Shown: positions 51,663 through 61,156 of the stretch, in pieces
Position numbering within the stretch: position 1 is the stretch's first letter
Layout: every line of letters begins with the position of its first letter
Assembly (NCBI RefSeq): GCF_014529625.1
Contig: NZ_CP076039.1
Location: 868,001 to 932,000, forward strand
DNA length: 64,000 nt
Reading direction: 5' to 3'
Source of the DNA: Candidatus Pelagisphaera phototrophica
Lineage (GTDB): Bacteria > Verrucomicrobiota > Verrucomicrobiia > Opitutales > Opitutaceae
The notes under the pieces: generated by a model
Told to the model about the DNA's origin: nothing
Database searches by the model: none
Seen by the model: only the letters and a program-made list of their open reading frames with translations
Program-made: the position numbers and the translations under genes

Positions 51663-54572
51663 ATGAAACGAAACAGCTTTGCTTTCCGTAATCGGCAAAC
51701 GTTCGGCCTATCGATTAAAGGGTCTTTAATGTTCGTCATTGCCTACAATATCAACGTTCTATTTGCACAAGAACAAAAGTCTGGTACCCTCTCTGGTGCA
51801 GTCCAGGATGCTGACTACGGAGGTGCCGTATTGAACGCCAAGGTCACGATTTTGGAGAATCAGATGTCTGCAAAGACGAACGTTGATGGACGATACTTTT
51901 TTAGTGGAGTTCCGGAAGGCACCTACACGCTCATCGTTTCAGCTCCTTACTATAAGTCTTCCCAGGTGGAATCGCTTGATATTGAAGCAGGCGAGGTTAA
52001 GAAAATGGATGTTCCACTTTTCAATGACACTTCAGATGTTATCGAACTGGATTCCTTCTCGGTTAAGGCAGAAGTACTGGAGGATTCTGATATAGGTCTA
52101 CTGACCCAACGGCAAAAAGCGCCGGCCATCAGTGACGCTATGGGGTCTGAAACGTTTAGCAGGCTAGGACTTGGCGATGCAGCGGATGCGCTCGCCAAGG
52201 TGACAGGGGCTTCCATTCAGGACGGGAAGTACATGGTCGTTAGAGGACTTTCTGATCGTTACAATACAACGACCCTCAACGGGACGACCGTTCCCAGTGC
52301 GGACCCGAACCGCAAGTCGGTGCAACTGGATCAATTCCCGACGGGCTTGCTCGATGTGATCGAGACTACGAAGACCTTTACCCCAGACAAGTCGGGCGAA
52401 TTTACGGGTGGAGCTGTCAATATCCAGACGAAATCTTTTCCTGACCAGTTCTTCTACAATGTGTCCTACGGAATTGGGTACAATACAAACTCGACGGGGA
52501 CATCTTTCCTTTCTTATCCGGGCGGCTCGAGCGACTGGCGTGGCAAGGATGATGGAACGAGGGAGGTGCCTGATCGTCTAGCCCGGAATGAAAATCTTTC
52601 TACCTTGAGCAACGCTGAGCAGTCAGAGATACTAAATGACCTGTCACCGGTTATCTCTCCTATTGATTCGGGGGACGCTCCGCTGAACCGGAGTTTTTCG
52701 CTGGCGTTTGGAGACAGCGTCTTGCTGTCGAATGACGGCGAGAAGCGATTTGGCTACACGGCAAGCCTGACCCATAGTCGCGATTTTTCTACCCGCACGG
52801 GGGCGCCAGAAGTGCGCTATCAATTTGATCGCGGGGTGGATGGCTCTGTGTTGAACCCAGAATTCGACATGCTAGTTGATGAGTCGGAGAACTCCGCCAA
52901 CCTTGGGGGGCTGTTTAACGCGGCACTACAGCTATCCTCTGAGCATGAAATCGGGCTGAAGAATTTCTTCAACCAGTCTGCTAGCGACAAGGCGTTCTTG
53001 CAGCAAGGGGTGGTGAAGGGAAGTGAGGATCAATACCTCAGGGAGAGCAGGATTCACTTTACCGAGCGAAACATCCGCTCCAATCAGCTTTACGGAAAAC
53101 ATGTCTTCCCAAATCTGGGAAGGGCCAAATTTGAATGGAACTATGCCAAGTCAAATAGCACGCAGGACGAGCCTGACTTTATCGTGTTTTTCGACGCGGT
53201 AGGGCTAGAGGATTTCAATGATGCCGACAGAGATTTGTCCAGTGTTGATCCAGATGACTGGAAGTTTCCAACGGGATTCACTAATCGGAGGAACTTTCGC
53301 GAGCTTGAGGAAACCGCGGACGAATTTGGTTTCGATATAGAACTGCCATTCGCCTTTGGAGACAGGGAAGGATCGTACCTGAAAGCTGGCATGAGAAATA
53401 TCGAGGCGGATAGGCAGTATAATGCCTTGGCATTTAGCTGGAGCGATGGTGATCGATTCGTGAACTACACGGGGAATCGGGATGGCTTTTTGTCTCCAGA
53501 AAACATCAATTTGGACAGTAATGGCGAAACGGGCGTTGTCATGGTCAACCTGACTGACGCCTACCCAGAGTATATAGGGAATCGAGAAGTTTCGGCAGCC
53601 TACATTATGGCGGATATTCCGGTGACTAAGAAGATTCGCCTCATCGGAGGTGTGAGACATGAAGATACTTCGGTCCAGGTGACTTCCGTATCAGGACGCC
53701 CTCAGTACATCCCGAATTCCGAGTCAAGCATTGCCGACGATCACTTCCTGCCCTCAGCGAATCTGGTTTGGAGTATCAACGAACGCCAGAACCTGCGTTT
53801 TGCTTATTCGAATACAATCGCTCGTCCCAGCTTTCGTGAGCTCACTCCAGCGGCCGAGTTTGATTCGATCGGCTCTTTTCTCATAATAGGAAACCAAAAT
53901 CTGAAGATGTCTGAAATCGCGAATTACGACATCCGCTGGGAAATGTTTCCAAAGAATGGTGACGAGCTTTTCGCAGTGAGCCTGTTCTACAAGGATCTTG
54001 AGAACCCTATAGAGCAGGTTATCGACCGGTTTGGTTTCATCTCGTGGGACAATGTGGAAACGGGAAAAGTTAAAGGCGTGGAGCTGGAGGCTCGCAAGAA
54101 GATCAATCTGCTCTCCTCTGAATTCACGTCCTTTTCCCTTGGCGGCAACTTGGCTATCATTGATTCGGAGGTTAATCGATCCCAATTGGAGATCGATCGC
54201 AAGATAGCCGAGTTTCCTGATTTGTCACCGACTCGAGAACTCCAGGGGCAGTCATCTTCGATATTCAATTTTGACGCGTCCTGGGAGCATTACCGTAAGG
54301 GAGCGGCCATTACACTCTCCTATAATAACACCGGTGAACGCCTCTATGCGGTTACAAACGCTAATCTGCCATTGGTTGATGAAAAGCCCTCGGAAGTTCT
54401 GGACTTGATTGCCAGCCAGAGACTCGGTCCATCGTGGAAGCTCAAATTCAAGGTGAGCAATCTGCTCGATTCCGAGTCAAGGCGGTTCCACGCGTTCAAG
54501 GGGGTTGAGTTCCCATACTCTCTAGATGAGTCGGGCCGAACCTTTTCGCTAAGCGTAAGTTACGGAAAGTAG
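51663..54572 (+). CDS. TonB-dependent outer-membrane receptor
   Basis: This 969-residue receptor has a signal peptide (cleavage near FAQ, about 36), a carboxypeptidase-regulatory-like domain (about 40-118: GTLSGAVQDADYGGAVLNAK, TNVDGRYFFSGVPEGTYTL), a candidate TonB box (VIELDSFSVKAEVL), the plug (about 155-265, ADALAKVTGASIQDGKYMVV then RGLSDRYNTTTLNGTTVP) and a long beta-barrel that ends in an aromatic-rich strand (TFSLSVSYGK). Such receptors import iron chelates, oligosaccharides or phospho-compounds; this one is paired with a beta-helix protein and preceded by Pho-box-like repeats, so a phosphorus-containing ligand is a reasonable guess. No SusD partner follows. Confidence 0.92.
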   Translation: MKRNSFAFRNRQTFGLSIKGSLMFVIAYNINVLFAQEQKSGTLSGAVQDADYGGAVLNAKVTILENQMSAKTNVDGRYFFSGVPEGTYTLIVSAPYYKSSQVESLDIEAGEVKKMDVPLFNDTSDVIELDSFSVKAEVLEDSDIGLLTQRQKAPAISDAMGSETFSRLGLGDAADALAKVTGASIQDGKYMVVRGLSDRYNTTTLNGTTVPSADPNRKSVQLDQFPTGLLDVIETTKTFTPDKSGEFTGGAVNIQTKSFPDQFFYNVSYGIGYNTNSTGTSFLSYPGGSSDWRGKDDGTREVPDRLARNENLSTLSNAEQSEILNDLSPVISPIDSGDAPLNRSFSLAFGDSVLLSNDGEKRFGYTASLTHSRDFSTRTGAPEVRYQFDRGVDGSVLNPEFDMLVDESENSANLGGLFNAALQLSSEHEIGLKNFFNQSASDKAFLQQGVVKGSEDQYLRESRIHFTERNIRSNQLYGKHVFPNLGRAKFEWNYAKSNSTQDEPDFIVFFDAVGLEDFNDADRDLSSVDPDDWKFPTGFTNRRNFRELEETADEFGFDIELPFAFGDREGSYLKAGMRNIEADRQYNALAFSWSDGDRFVNYTGNRDGFLSPENINLDSNGETGVVMVNLTDAYPEYIGNREVSAAYIMADIPVTKKIRLIGGVRHEDTSVQVTSVSGRPQYIPNSESSIADDHFLPSANLVWSINERQNLRFAYSNTIARPSFRELTPAAEFDSIGSFLIIGNQNLKMSEIANYDIRWEMFPKNGDELFAVSLFYKDLENPIEQVIDRFGFISWDNVETGKVKGVELEARKKINLLSSEFTSFSLGGNLAIIDSEVNRSQLEIDRKIAEFPDLSPTRELQGQSSSIFNFDASWEHYRKGAAITLSYNNTGERLYAVTNANLPLVDEKPSEVLDLIASQRLGPSWKLKFKVSNLLDSESRRFHAFKGVEFPYSLDESGRTFSLSVSYGK

Positions 54573-54635
54573 GGCGGGACCGGATACGAATTTTTCCAAA
54601 CTCTTCTTATACATAAAACAAGAAACCCATATAAA

Positions 54636-56477
54636 ATGAAACGAGCAATAAAAATGATCACCGCTTCGGCTCTCCTTGCAGGAGCGGTTTACGCAGCTGA
54701 CGTGAACGTCACGACCAATATCACGTCAGACACTACATGGACATCGGATAATGTTTACCACATGTCTGGATTTATAACCGTAGATGGGGCTACTTTGACG
54801 ATTGAGGCAGGCACTGTTATCAAGTCCGCTGCAGGAACAGGTACAGATGCTACTGCGTTGATCATCTCACGAACGGGCAATATCAACGCGGTAGGGTTTC
54901 GTTCTGCACCGATCATTTTTACTGCAGAAGCGGATCCTATGGATGGATCTTGGGGACCTGAAAACGGTAATGCCTGGGGTGGGCTAATTATTCTCGGGAA
55001 CGCTCCTATCAACTCTGATCGGAACAAGAACAGTTGGACTGAGGGAACGACCATTACGGACACTGTGGAAGGCATTCCAGAGTTCCTGCCGGAAGCGTCC
55101 CGAGTCTTCGGTGGCACGGATCCAGAGGACAGCTCGGGAACCTTGAGCTACGTTTCGATTCGCTTTGGCGGTTCTGAATTGGCTCAGGATGCTGAGATCA
55201 ATGGGTTGACACTAGGAGGCGTGGGCAGAGGTACGCAGATCGACCACATCGAAGTTTTTGCCAACTCCGACGACAGTATCGAGTTCTTCGGTGGCACCGT
55301 AGATCTTAAATACGCAGTCGCTGCTTATGGGGGTGATGATGGATTTGACTACGACCAAGGCTGGGAAGGACGTGGTCAGTTTTGGGTATACGTTGGTGGA
55401 CCCGTTGCGAATTCCAAATTTAGTCCTGACAATGGGGGAGAGCACGACGGCGAGACTTCATTTAATGCCGGTCGGAATATCGGAGGGGGTACGATTTATA
55501 ACGCAACCTACGTAGGCAATGGTGAGGGTGGAGCAGCTCTTCGCATTCGCGACAACGCATATGCGCTTTACAAGAATTCCATCTTTACTGGGTGGCCCAC
55601 TGGCATTCGAATCGAAGCAGACTCCGGTCTTCGTATTCCTTCCAACGGTGAGACGGTTTCGTTGATGGATATTACCAACAATCTTTGGGATTTCGAAGCC
55701 GCGGACCTATTCCACGGTGATGAGGATGACACCCTCGGAGCGGGAGGGACAAACCTCGACGACGGAGAAGCTTTCTTAGCCGACGCAGGAAATAACAATA
55801 CGGTTGAGGCAGCCCTCCTGGCAGGGATCTCTCGCACGGCCGACGGGGGATTTGATCCTCGTCCCCTGTCTAGTAGCCCTGCCTTGTCAAATGCGTTGGC
55901 AGCTTACCCGCAAGACGACTTTTTCGACGAAGTCGCGTACCAGGGTGCTTTCTCTAGAAACGACAACTGGCTTGCCGGCTGGACGTATCTTTCTCAGGCT
56001 GGATACTTGGCGGCTTCATCGGAATCGAGTGGTGACCTCGTGAACTTGTCGACTCGGGGCTTTGTCGACGCGGGCGAAACGGTCACAGTCGGTTTTACAG
56101 TGATCGGTGCATCACAACAGTTGTTAATTCGTGCGGTTGGACCGAAATTGGCTGATCTTGGAGTTTCTTCTCCTATGGCGGATCCCCAATTCACGATCTT
56201 CAGGACCGACTATACACAGAGCCCTCCTGCCCAGATAGAAGTTGGGGTAGCAGACGACTGGGTCGAAGAGAACGTGGCTCAGCTTTCGGCAACAATGGCA
56301 CAGGTAGGTGCATTTCCGCTCGAGGTGACTGAATTCCAAGGAACTTCTTACGATACTGTAGATACAACCAGTTCCGCTGTCACTCGCAGCTTGGGAGAGG
56401 GTGTCTACACCATTCAAGTTTCTTCCCATGACGGTGGTGCAGGTGAAGTCCTCATCGAAGTGTACACTGTCGACTAG
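54636..56477 (+). CDS. Secreted beta-helix protein, partner of the TonB receptor
   Basis: This 613-residue exported protein starts with signal peptide RAIKMITASALLAGAVYA. Residues about 25-450 are a parallel-beta-helix-type, Gly/Asn/Asp-rich region (TVIKSAAGTGTDATALIISR, GRGTQIDHIEVFANSDDSIE, GFDYDQGWEGRGQFWVYVGG). The C-terminal 150 residues (SGDLVNLSTRGFVDAGETVT, LLIRAVGPKLADLG, TIQVSSHDGGAGEVLIEVYT) match the module seen at the end of many verrucomicrobial secreted proteins. Similar beta-helix genes often follow TonB receptors in Bacteroidetes and proteobacteria. It lies 63 bp after the receptor and is closed by a terminator. Surface location and ligand binding are inferred. Confidence 0.8.
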   Translation: MKRAIKMITASALLAGAVYAADVNVTTNITSDTTWTSDNVYHMSGFITVDGATLTIEAGTVIKSAAGTGTDATALIISRTGNINAVGFRSAPIIFTAEADPMDGSWGPENGNAWGGLIILGNAPINSDRNKNSWTEGTTITDTVEGIPEFLPEASRVFGGTDPEDSSGTLSYVSIRFGGSELAQDAEINGLTLGGVGRGTQIDHIEVFANSDDSIEFFGGTVDLKYAVAAYGGDDGFDYDQGWEGRGQFWVYVGGPVANSKFSPDNGGEHDGETSFNAGRNIGGGTIYNATYVGNGEGGAALRIRDNAYALYKNSIFTGWPTGIRIEADSGLRIPSNGETVSLMDITNNLWDFEAADLFHGDEDDTLGAGGTNLDDGEAFLADAGNNNTVEAALLAGISRTADGGFDPRPLSSSPALSNALAAYPQDDFFDEVAYQGAFSRNDNWLAGWTYLSQAGYLAASSESSGDLVNLSTRGFVDAGETVTVGFTVIGASQQLLIRAVGPKLADLGVSSPMADPQFTIFRTDYTQSPPAQIEVGVADDWVEENVAQLSATMAQVGAFPLEVTEFQGTSYDTVDTTSSAVTRSLGEGVYTIQVSSHDGGAGEVLIEVYTVD

Positions 56478-56519
56478 GCCAAAATATTTTCAAAGTCGCA
56501 AGGCTTTGTGATTACGGGG

Positions 56520-56547
56520 ACCAGCCTCTCTTTGAGGGGCTGGTTTT
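56520..56547 (+). terminator. Terminator after the beta-helix gene
   Basis: Stem ACCAGCCTC / GGGGCTGGT (nine pairs, one T-G) with loop TCTTTGA, followed by TTTTG and a later TTTTTT. It ends the receptor/beta-helix unit. Confidence 0.75.
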
Positions 56548-56632
56548 GTCGTTTTTTGTCGCTTGTCTTGGAAATGGGTTGTTTGTTTTGTAATGAATCC
56601 TAGCAGTGGCACCGTTAGATACAGTTAGAGTA

Positions 56633-57226
56633 ATGAGAGTTTTTGAAAAGGGAGTGCAAGGAGGACGCTTGTTTAAGGCGATGGTCATTCTTTTCCCGTT
56701 CGCAGCACCTTCCTTATTATGGGGTGAAGAGCCGAGATCTCCCTTTGAGCGGGCTAGCAAACCGGTCGTTGTGAACGCTCCAGCGAAAGCAGTTCCTTCG
56801 CGCCTGGATAAAATAGAGTTCACGGGGCTTCTGGGGTTTGGAGGCCAAGTTACCATCAGTCTCTATGACACCAAGACGAAGCAAAGTCTCTGGATACCTC
56901 TTGGCGGGGCTCAAGATGGGATTTCCGTTTCTGGATTTGATGAGGACAACGGGACGATTTCGGTCAGTCTTCAGGGCAGATCGCGAGAGATCGCTATAAA
57001 CGAGAATGAAATCGTCGCCTTGAAACGGACCGAACCGGTTGTCGCCGCTAATAGACGAACTCCTGCGCCCCCTAAAAAGCCCGTTCGAGTCAAGGATGAC
57101 GAGACCCTCCGGGAAGAGGAGGAAGCCCGTATATTTGTCAGTGACCTGCTTTCAAACGGCCTGCAGCAGCGGGAGAAATTTCGCAAAGCGAGAGAAGCTC
57201 GCATTGCCCAGGCCAAGGGGAATTGA
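56633..57226 (+). CDS. Exported protein of unknown function
   Basis: Up to 206 codons are open from 56606; I prefer ATG 56633 (197 aa), which starts just before a signal-anchor-like stretch (LFKAMVILFPFAAPSLLWG). The mature part has a small beta domain (IEFTGLLGFGGQVTISLYDT, ISVSGFDEDNGTISVSLQGR) and a charged helical tail (DDETLREEEEARIFVSDLLS, QQREKFRKAREARIAQAKG). The beta domain recalls the periplasmic PilP/GspC-like pieces in secretion systems, but there are no such neighbours, so I give no function. Confidence 0.65.
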   Translation: MRVFEKGVQGGRLFKAMVILFPFAAPSLLWGEEPRSPFERASKPVVVNAPAKAVPSRLDKIEFTGLLGFGGQVTISLYDTKTKQSLWIPLGGAQDGISVSGFDEDNGTISVSLQGRSREIAINENEIVALKRTEPVVAANRRTPAPPKKPVRVKDDETLREEEEARIFVSDLLSNGLQQREKFRKAREARIAQAKGN

Positions 57227-57374
57227 GAACTCTTCTTCTCGGTCAAGGTTCGATTTGATTGATCAAAGAACACCCTATCAGTCGTTAGCCCATTAGAATC
57301 TGATACCTAGAATAGCCTGATTTTGGGATCATTTGAGAGGGCCAGACGCAGTATTGGCTTGAATTTCTAAATAA

Positions 57375-57403
57375 CATATCAATAAATCAGGATATGTTGA
57401 TAT
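57375..57403. promoter_or_regulatory. Interlocked inverted repeats upstream of metK
   Basis: CATATC-N10-GATATG (57375-57396) and, overlapping it, ATATCAA-N14-TTGATAT (57376-57403) lie 45 bp ahead of the metK start. They form an AT-rich dyad of the sort bound by ArsR-family regulators; SahR, an ArsR-type regulator of metK/ahcY in proteobacteria, uses a related ATATC/GATAT-type site as I recall. The regulator is not in the window. Confidence 0.5.
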
Positions 57404-57447
57404 TTGAGTGCAATGCTCGAATGAATTCATCGAAATCAGATATACCT

Positions 57448-58629
57448 ATGGCCAAAAAATACGTATTCTCATCGGAATCGGTTGCGGAAGGGCATCCGGA
57501 CAAAGTTTCTGACTATATCTCAGACAGCGTTTTGGACGCTTGCCTCGCGCAGGACCGCAACAGCCGGGTTGCCTGCGAGACCTTGGTTAAGAGTAACCAG
57601 GTCGTATTAGCGGGAGAAATCTCGACCAAAGCGAAACTTAATTATGAAGAAATCGTTCGTCAGGCAATTCGTGAGATTGGATATGTGAATGACGATGACA
57701 TCTTTCACGCTGATAAGGTTTTCATAACGAACAACCTGACTAGTCAGTCAGAGGATATTGCCCAAGGTGTAGACGCTAAGAAGGCAAAGGACAAGGACAC
57801 CGCAGAGCAAGGCGCGGGTGACCAGGGAATCATGTTTGGCTATGCGTCAAACGAAACCAAAGAACTTATGCCGGCGGCAGTAATGTTTGCTCATCGGATT
57901 GGTCGCCAGATAGCGAAGATTCGTCATGCGGGTCGTCAAGCCAAGTGGCTTCGCCCCGATTGCAAGTCGCAGGTTTCGATTCGTTACGAAGGGGACAAGG
58001 CGATTGAGATCACGGCGGTTGTAATATCGACCCAACATACGGAGGACGTACGTCGCAAAGACATAGAGAAATTTATGATCGAGAAGGTCATCAAGAAATG
58101 CCTTCCGAAGAGTCTTCTCACTAAAAATACCCAATATTTGATCAATCCGACCGGGCGTTTCGTCATTGGCGGTCCCCAGGGCGATGCCGGATTAACCGGC
58201 CGCAAGATTATTGTAGATACCTACGGAGGATCCGGGCGTCACGGAGGGGGAGCTTTCTCAGGGAAAGACCCATCGAAAGTCGATCGTTCGGCAGCCTACA
58301 TGTGCCGCTGGGTAGCTAAAAACATCGTCGCGGCCAAGCTTGCTGATCGAGCCGAGCTCCAAGTGGCGTATGCCATTGGTCATCCCGAACCGGTATCGAT
58401 CACAGTGGATACATTCAAAACGGGCAAGGTAGACGAGGAAGTCATCGAAGCAGCGGTAAGCGAGGTATTCGATTTCAAGCCGGCTGGAATCGTCAGGCAG
58501 CTAAAACTGAAGCAGCCGATTTACCGTTCCACGACCAATTACGGTCACTTCGGGAAAGACCACCTTTCTTGGGAGCAAACAAATAAGGCGACTGCCCTCG
58601 CAAGAGCGGTTAAGAAATTTTCAAAGTAA
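57448..58629 (+). CDS. metK: S-adenosylmethionine synthetase
   Basis: This 393-residue enzyme makes SAM from methionine and ATP. Start is ATG 57448 ([20 protein letters not shown]); the upstream in-frame ATG at 57394 adds 18 residues with no family match. [38 protein letters not shown] and [16 protein letters not shown] are the usual motifs. It forms an SAM-cycle unit with ahcY, 9 bp downstream, and carries a dyad-symmetric operator candidate in front. Confidence 0.96.
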   Translation: MAKKYVFSSESVAEGHPDKVSDYISDSVLDACLAQDRNSRVACETLVKSNQVVLAGEISTKAKLNYEEIVRQAIREIGYVNDDDIFHADKVFITNNLTSQSEDIAQGVDAKKAKDKDTAEQGAGDQGIMFGYASNETKELMPAAVMFAHRIGRQIAKIRHAGRQAKWLRPDCKSQVSIRYEGDKAIEITAVVISTQHTEDVRRKDIEKFMIEKVIKKCLPKSLLTKNTQYLINPTGRFVIGGPQGDAGLTGRKIIVDTYGGSGRHGGGAFSGKDPSKVDRSAAYMCRWVAKNIVAAKLADRAELQVAYAIGHPEPVSITVDTFKTGKVDEEVIEAAVSEVFDFKPAGIVRQLKLKQPIYRSTTNYGHFGKDHLSWEQTNKATALARAVKKFSK

Positions 58630-58638
58630 AATATACCT

Positions 58639-60090
58639 ATGAGCGATACACAAACACTTGATTACGTCACACAAAGACTAGATTATAAGGTAGCGGACAT
58701 TTCGCTTGCGGATTTTGGCCGCAAAGAAATCGAAATTGCCGAGCATGAAATGCCCGGATTGGTGGCGATTCGAGAAAAGTACGCGGCGGAAAAACCGCTG
58801 CAAGGCGTACGGATTATGGGTTCTCTCCATATGACGGTCCAAACTGCCGTGCTGATAGAAACGCTCGTTGCGCTGGGAGCGGATGTGCGCTGGGTCAGCT
58901 GCAATATCTATTCGACGCAAGACCATGCGGCGGCAGCGATTGCGAAAGCGGGTGTTCCCGTTTTTGCTTGGAAAGGTGAGACTCTAGAAGAGTACTGGTG
59001 GTGTACGGATCAAGCACTGGCATTCCCAGGGGGGCTGGGTCCTCAGTTGATCGTTGATGATGGGGGCGATGCGACTCTTCTTATCCACAAGGGATTGGAA
59101 CTTGAGAATGGTAGCGGCTGGGTGAATACAGAATCAGGATCTGAAGAGGAACAGGTGATTAAAGACCTACTCAAAAAGATACATGCCGGGAATCCTGGTC
59201 GCTGGGCAAAGGTTGTGGAAGAGTGGAAAGGTGTTTCCGAGGAAACGACCACCGGTGTTCACCGTCTTTACCAGATGATGGAGGAGGGGAAATTGCTCGT
59301 TCCTGCGATCAACGTAAACGACTCGGTTACCAAGTCAAAATTCGACAACCTTTACGGTTGCCGCGAATCGCTCATCGATGGCATCAAGCGGGCGACTGAT
59401 GTGATGACCGGTGGTAAAGTGGCTGTAGTTTGCGGTTACGGTGATGTCGGGAAAGGTTGTGCTCAAGCCCTCGTAGGAATGGGAGCTCGCGTCATCGTGA
59501 CAGAGATCGATCCGATATGTGCCTTGCAAGCCGCGATGGAGGGCTTTGAAGTTTGTCCAGTCGAGGAGACATTAGGCCGAGCGGATATTTATGTGACAAC
59601 TACTGGCAACAAGGACATTATCCGAATTGAGCACATGGAGAAAATGAAGGATCAGGCAATTGTCTGTAACATTGGCCACTTTGATAACGAGATTGAGATC
59701 GACAAGCTGAACGCTTACGAGGGAATCAGTATCGATGTGATAAAGGATGAATCGCAAGGGGCGGTAGACAAATACACTTTCCCAAGTGGAAACAGCATCT
59801 ACATGCTCGCCAAAGGCCGCCTCGTGAATTTGGGCTGTGCAACGGGACATCCATCTTTTGTGATGTCCAATTCGTTCGCGAATCAGACATTGGCTCAAAT
59901 CGATCTTTGGAGAAACAAGGAAATCTACAATCCAGGCGTTTACTTGCTCTCCAAGGCTCTGGATGAAGAGGTCGCCCGTCTGCATTTGGAGAAGATCGGT
60001 GTCAAATTAACCAAGCTCACAGAAGAGCAGGCTAACTACATTGGAGTGGATGTTGAAGGGCCCTACAAACCGAGCCATTATCGGTATTAG
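58639..60090 (+). CDS. ahcY: Adenosylhomocysteinase
   Basis: This 483-residue NAD-dependent enzyme splits S-adenosylhomocysteine to adenosine and homocysteine, completing the SAM cycle with Met[57 protein letters not shown] (NAD site), [12 protein letters not shown] and the C-terminal [20 protein letters not shown] then HYRY are all typical. Length is that of bacterial SahH with the 40-residue insert ([20 protein letters not shown]). The gene lies nine bases after metK. Confidence 0.96.
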   Translation: MSDTQTLDYVTQRLDYKVADISLADFGRKEIEIAEHEMPGLVAIREKYAAEKPLQGVRIMGSLHMTVQTAVLIETLVALGADVRWVSCNIYSTQDHAAAAIAKAGVPVFAWKGETLEEYWWCTDQALAFPGGLGPQLIVDDGGDATLLIHKGLELENGSGWVNTESGSEEEQVIKDLLKKIHAGNPGRWAKVVEEWKGVSEETTTGVHRLYQMMEEGKLLVPAINVNDSVTKSKFDNLYGCRESLIDGIKRATDVMTGGKVAVVCGYGDVGKGCAQALVGMGARVIVTEIDPICALQAAMEGFEVCPVEETLGRADIYVTTTGNKDIIRIEHMEKMKDQAIVCNIGHFDNEIEIDKLNAYEGISIDVIKDESQGAVDKYTFPSGNSIYMLAKGRLVNLGCATGHPSFVMSNSFANQTLAQIDLWRNKEIYNPGVYLLSKALDEEVARLHLEKIGVKLTKLTEEQANYIGVDVEGPYKPSHYRY

Positions 60091-60158
60091 TTGGCGTTTA
60101 GCGAGATCAGAGTTAGCGAAAATCCTTTGAAAAGGGGGTTGCTCAAGCTTTGTACGAG

Positions 60159-61061
60159 CTAAGGTATCTGCGGCTCGATTAGTTTCCACTTATCGCACAG
60201 ATCGAGCCACTTTTTGAGACTATGGCTTATGTGCTTTTGTTCATGGACAATGAGGTAGAGCTTGCGGCTAAAGTTTCGTTCGGGGCAGTTGATCCGAACT
60301 AGCTCGCCACGCTTGAGTTCTTCTTCGAGCGATAGTTCGGAGAGACAACCAACCCCAATGTTATGTTTTACTGCTCGCTTGATCGCCTCTGTCTCGCGTA
60401 GCTCGAGTATAATATTCATTTCCGGTATCAGGCCGTGCATCGCTCTGTTGAAGTTTTGGCGTGTGCCTGATCCAAGCTCACGAAGTATCCACTTCGCGTC
60501 GAGCAAGTCTTGGTCGTTGACAGCCTTTTTGGATGCCAGAGGGTGTTTCGTGCTGCAGAACAAGTTTAGTCGATCGTCCCGCCACGGAGTTACGCATAGC
60601 TTGGTTTGATGAGACTCGCCCTCTATTAAACCCATATCTAGCTCATAGTTGAGCACTTGTTCGACGATATGCTCGGTATTGTTTATCTCTAATGAGATTG
60701 GTGCGTTAGGATACTTTCCCAGGTATTCGGATACCATTTGCAGTGCGAGGAAGTTGGCGATTGTTAATGTTGCTCCTATTTTAACGGGACTCGTCTCGTC
60801 AGAATGAATTAGGCTTTGCTCCAATTCGCCCGCCTCGGCCATCAGTCTCTCGGCTTTGGGCCTAAGCTGGTTTCCCTGCTCGTTCAAATGAAGCCGCTTT
60901 CCCATGCGGTCGAATAGCAGAGTATTAAAATGGGTCTCCAGATCCTTCAAGGCACTACTGGCTGCACTCTGCGACATTTGGAGTTGCTGAGCCGCCCGGG
61001 TCATGTTGCCCGTTTTGGCGATAGCGAGAAAGACCTCCAACTGGCGTAAAGTGAACTGCAT
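60159..61061 (-). CDS. LysR-family regulator, CysL/YeiE-like
   Basis: This 300-residue LysR-type regulator has an N-terminal winged helix (TLRQLEVFLAIAKTGNMTRA, QQLQMSQSAASSALKDLE) and a C-terminal effector domain (about 90-295). Its N-terminus resembles E. coli YeiE and Bacillus CysL, regulators tied to sulfite or cysteine metabolism. It lies downstream of cysJ-cysI on the same strand with a 95-bp gap and so is probably their regulator; a sulfite or O-acetylserine effector is inferred, not shown. It converges with ahcY. Confidence 0.85.
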   Translation of the reverse strand: MQFTLRQLEVFLAIAKTGNMTRAAQQLQMSQSAASSALKDLETHFNTLLFDRMGKRLHLNEQGNQLRPKAERLMAEAGELEQSLIHSDETSPVKIGATLTIANFLALQMVSEYLGKYPNAPISLEINNTEHIVEQVLNYELDMGLIEGESHQTKLCVTPWRDDRLNLFCSTKHPLASKKAVNDQDLLDAKWILRELGSGTRQNFNRAMHGLIPEMNIILELRETEAIKRAVKHNIGVGCLSELSLEEELKRGELVRINCPERNFSRKLYLIVHEQKHISHSLKKWLDLCDKWKLIEPQIP

Positions 61062-61156
61062 AATTTTTACTCAAGAAGTGTAATGACCTAGCCTTGAAAA
61101 ATTTGTGGCACATCGCACTTTTGGCGGGCGATCTAATTTAGTATTGTATGTTATTC

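Noticed and set aside
57227-57447. SAM riboswitch before metK
   Set aside because: No SAM-I/II/IV core pattern; the only clear signal is a DNA dyad, better explained as a protein-binding site.
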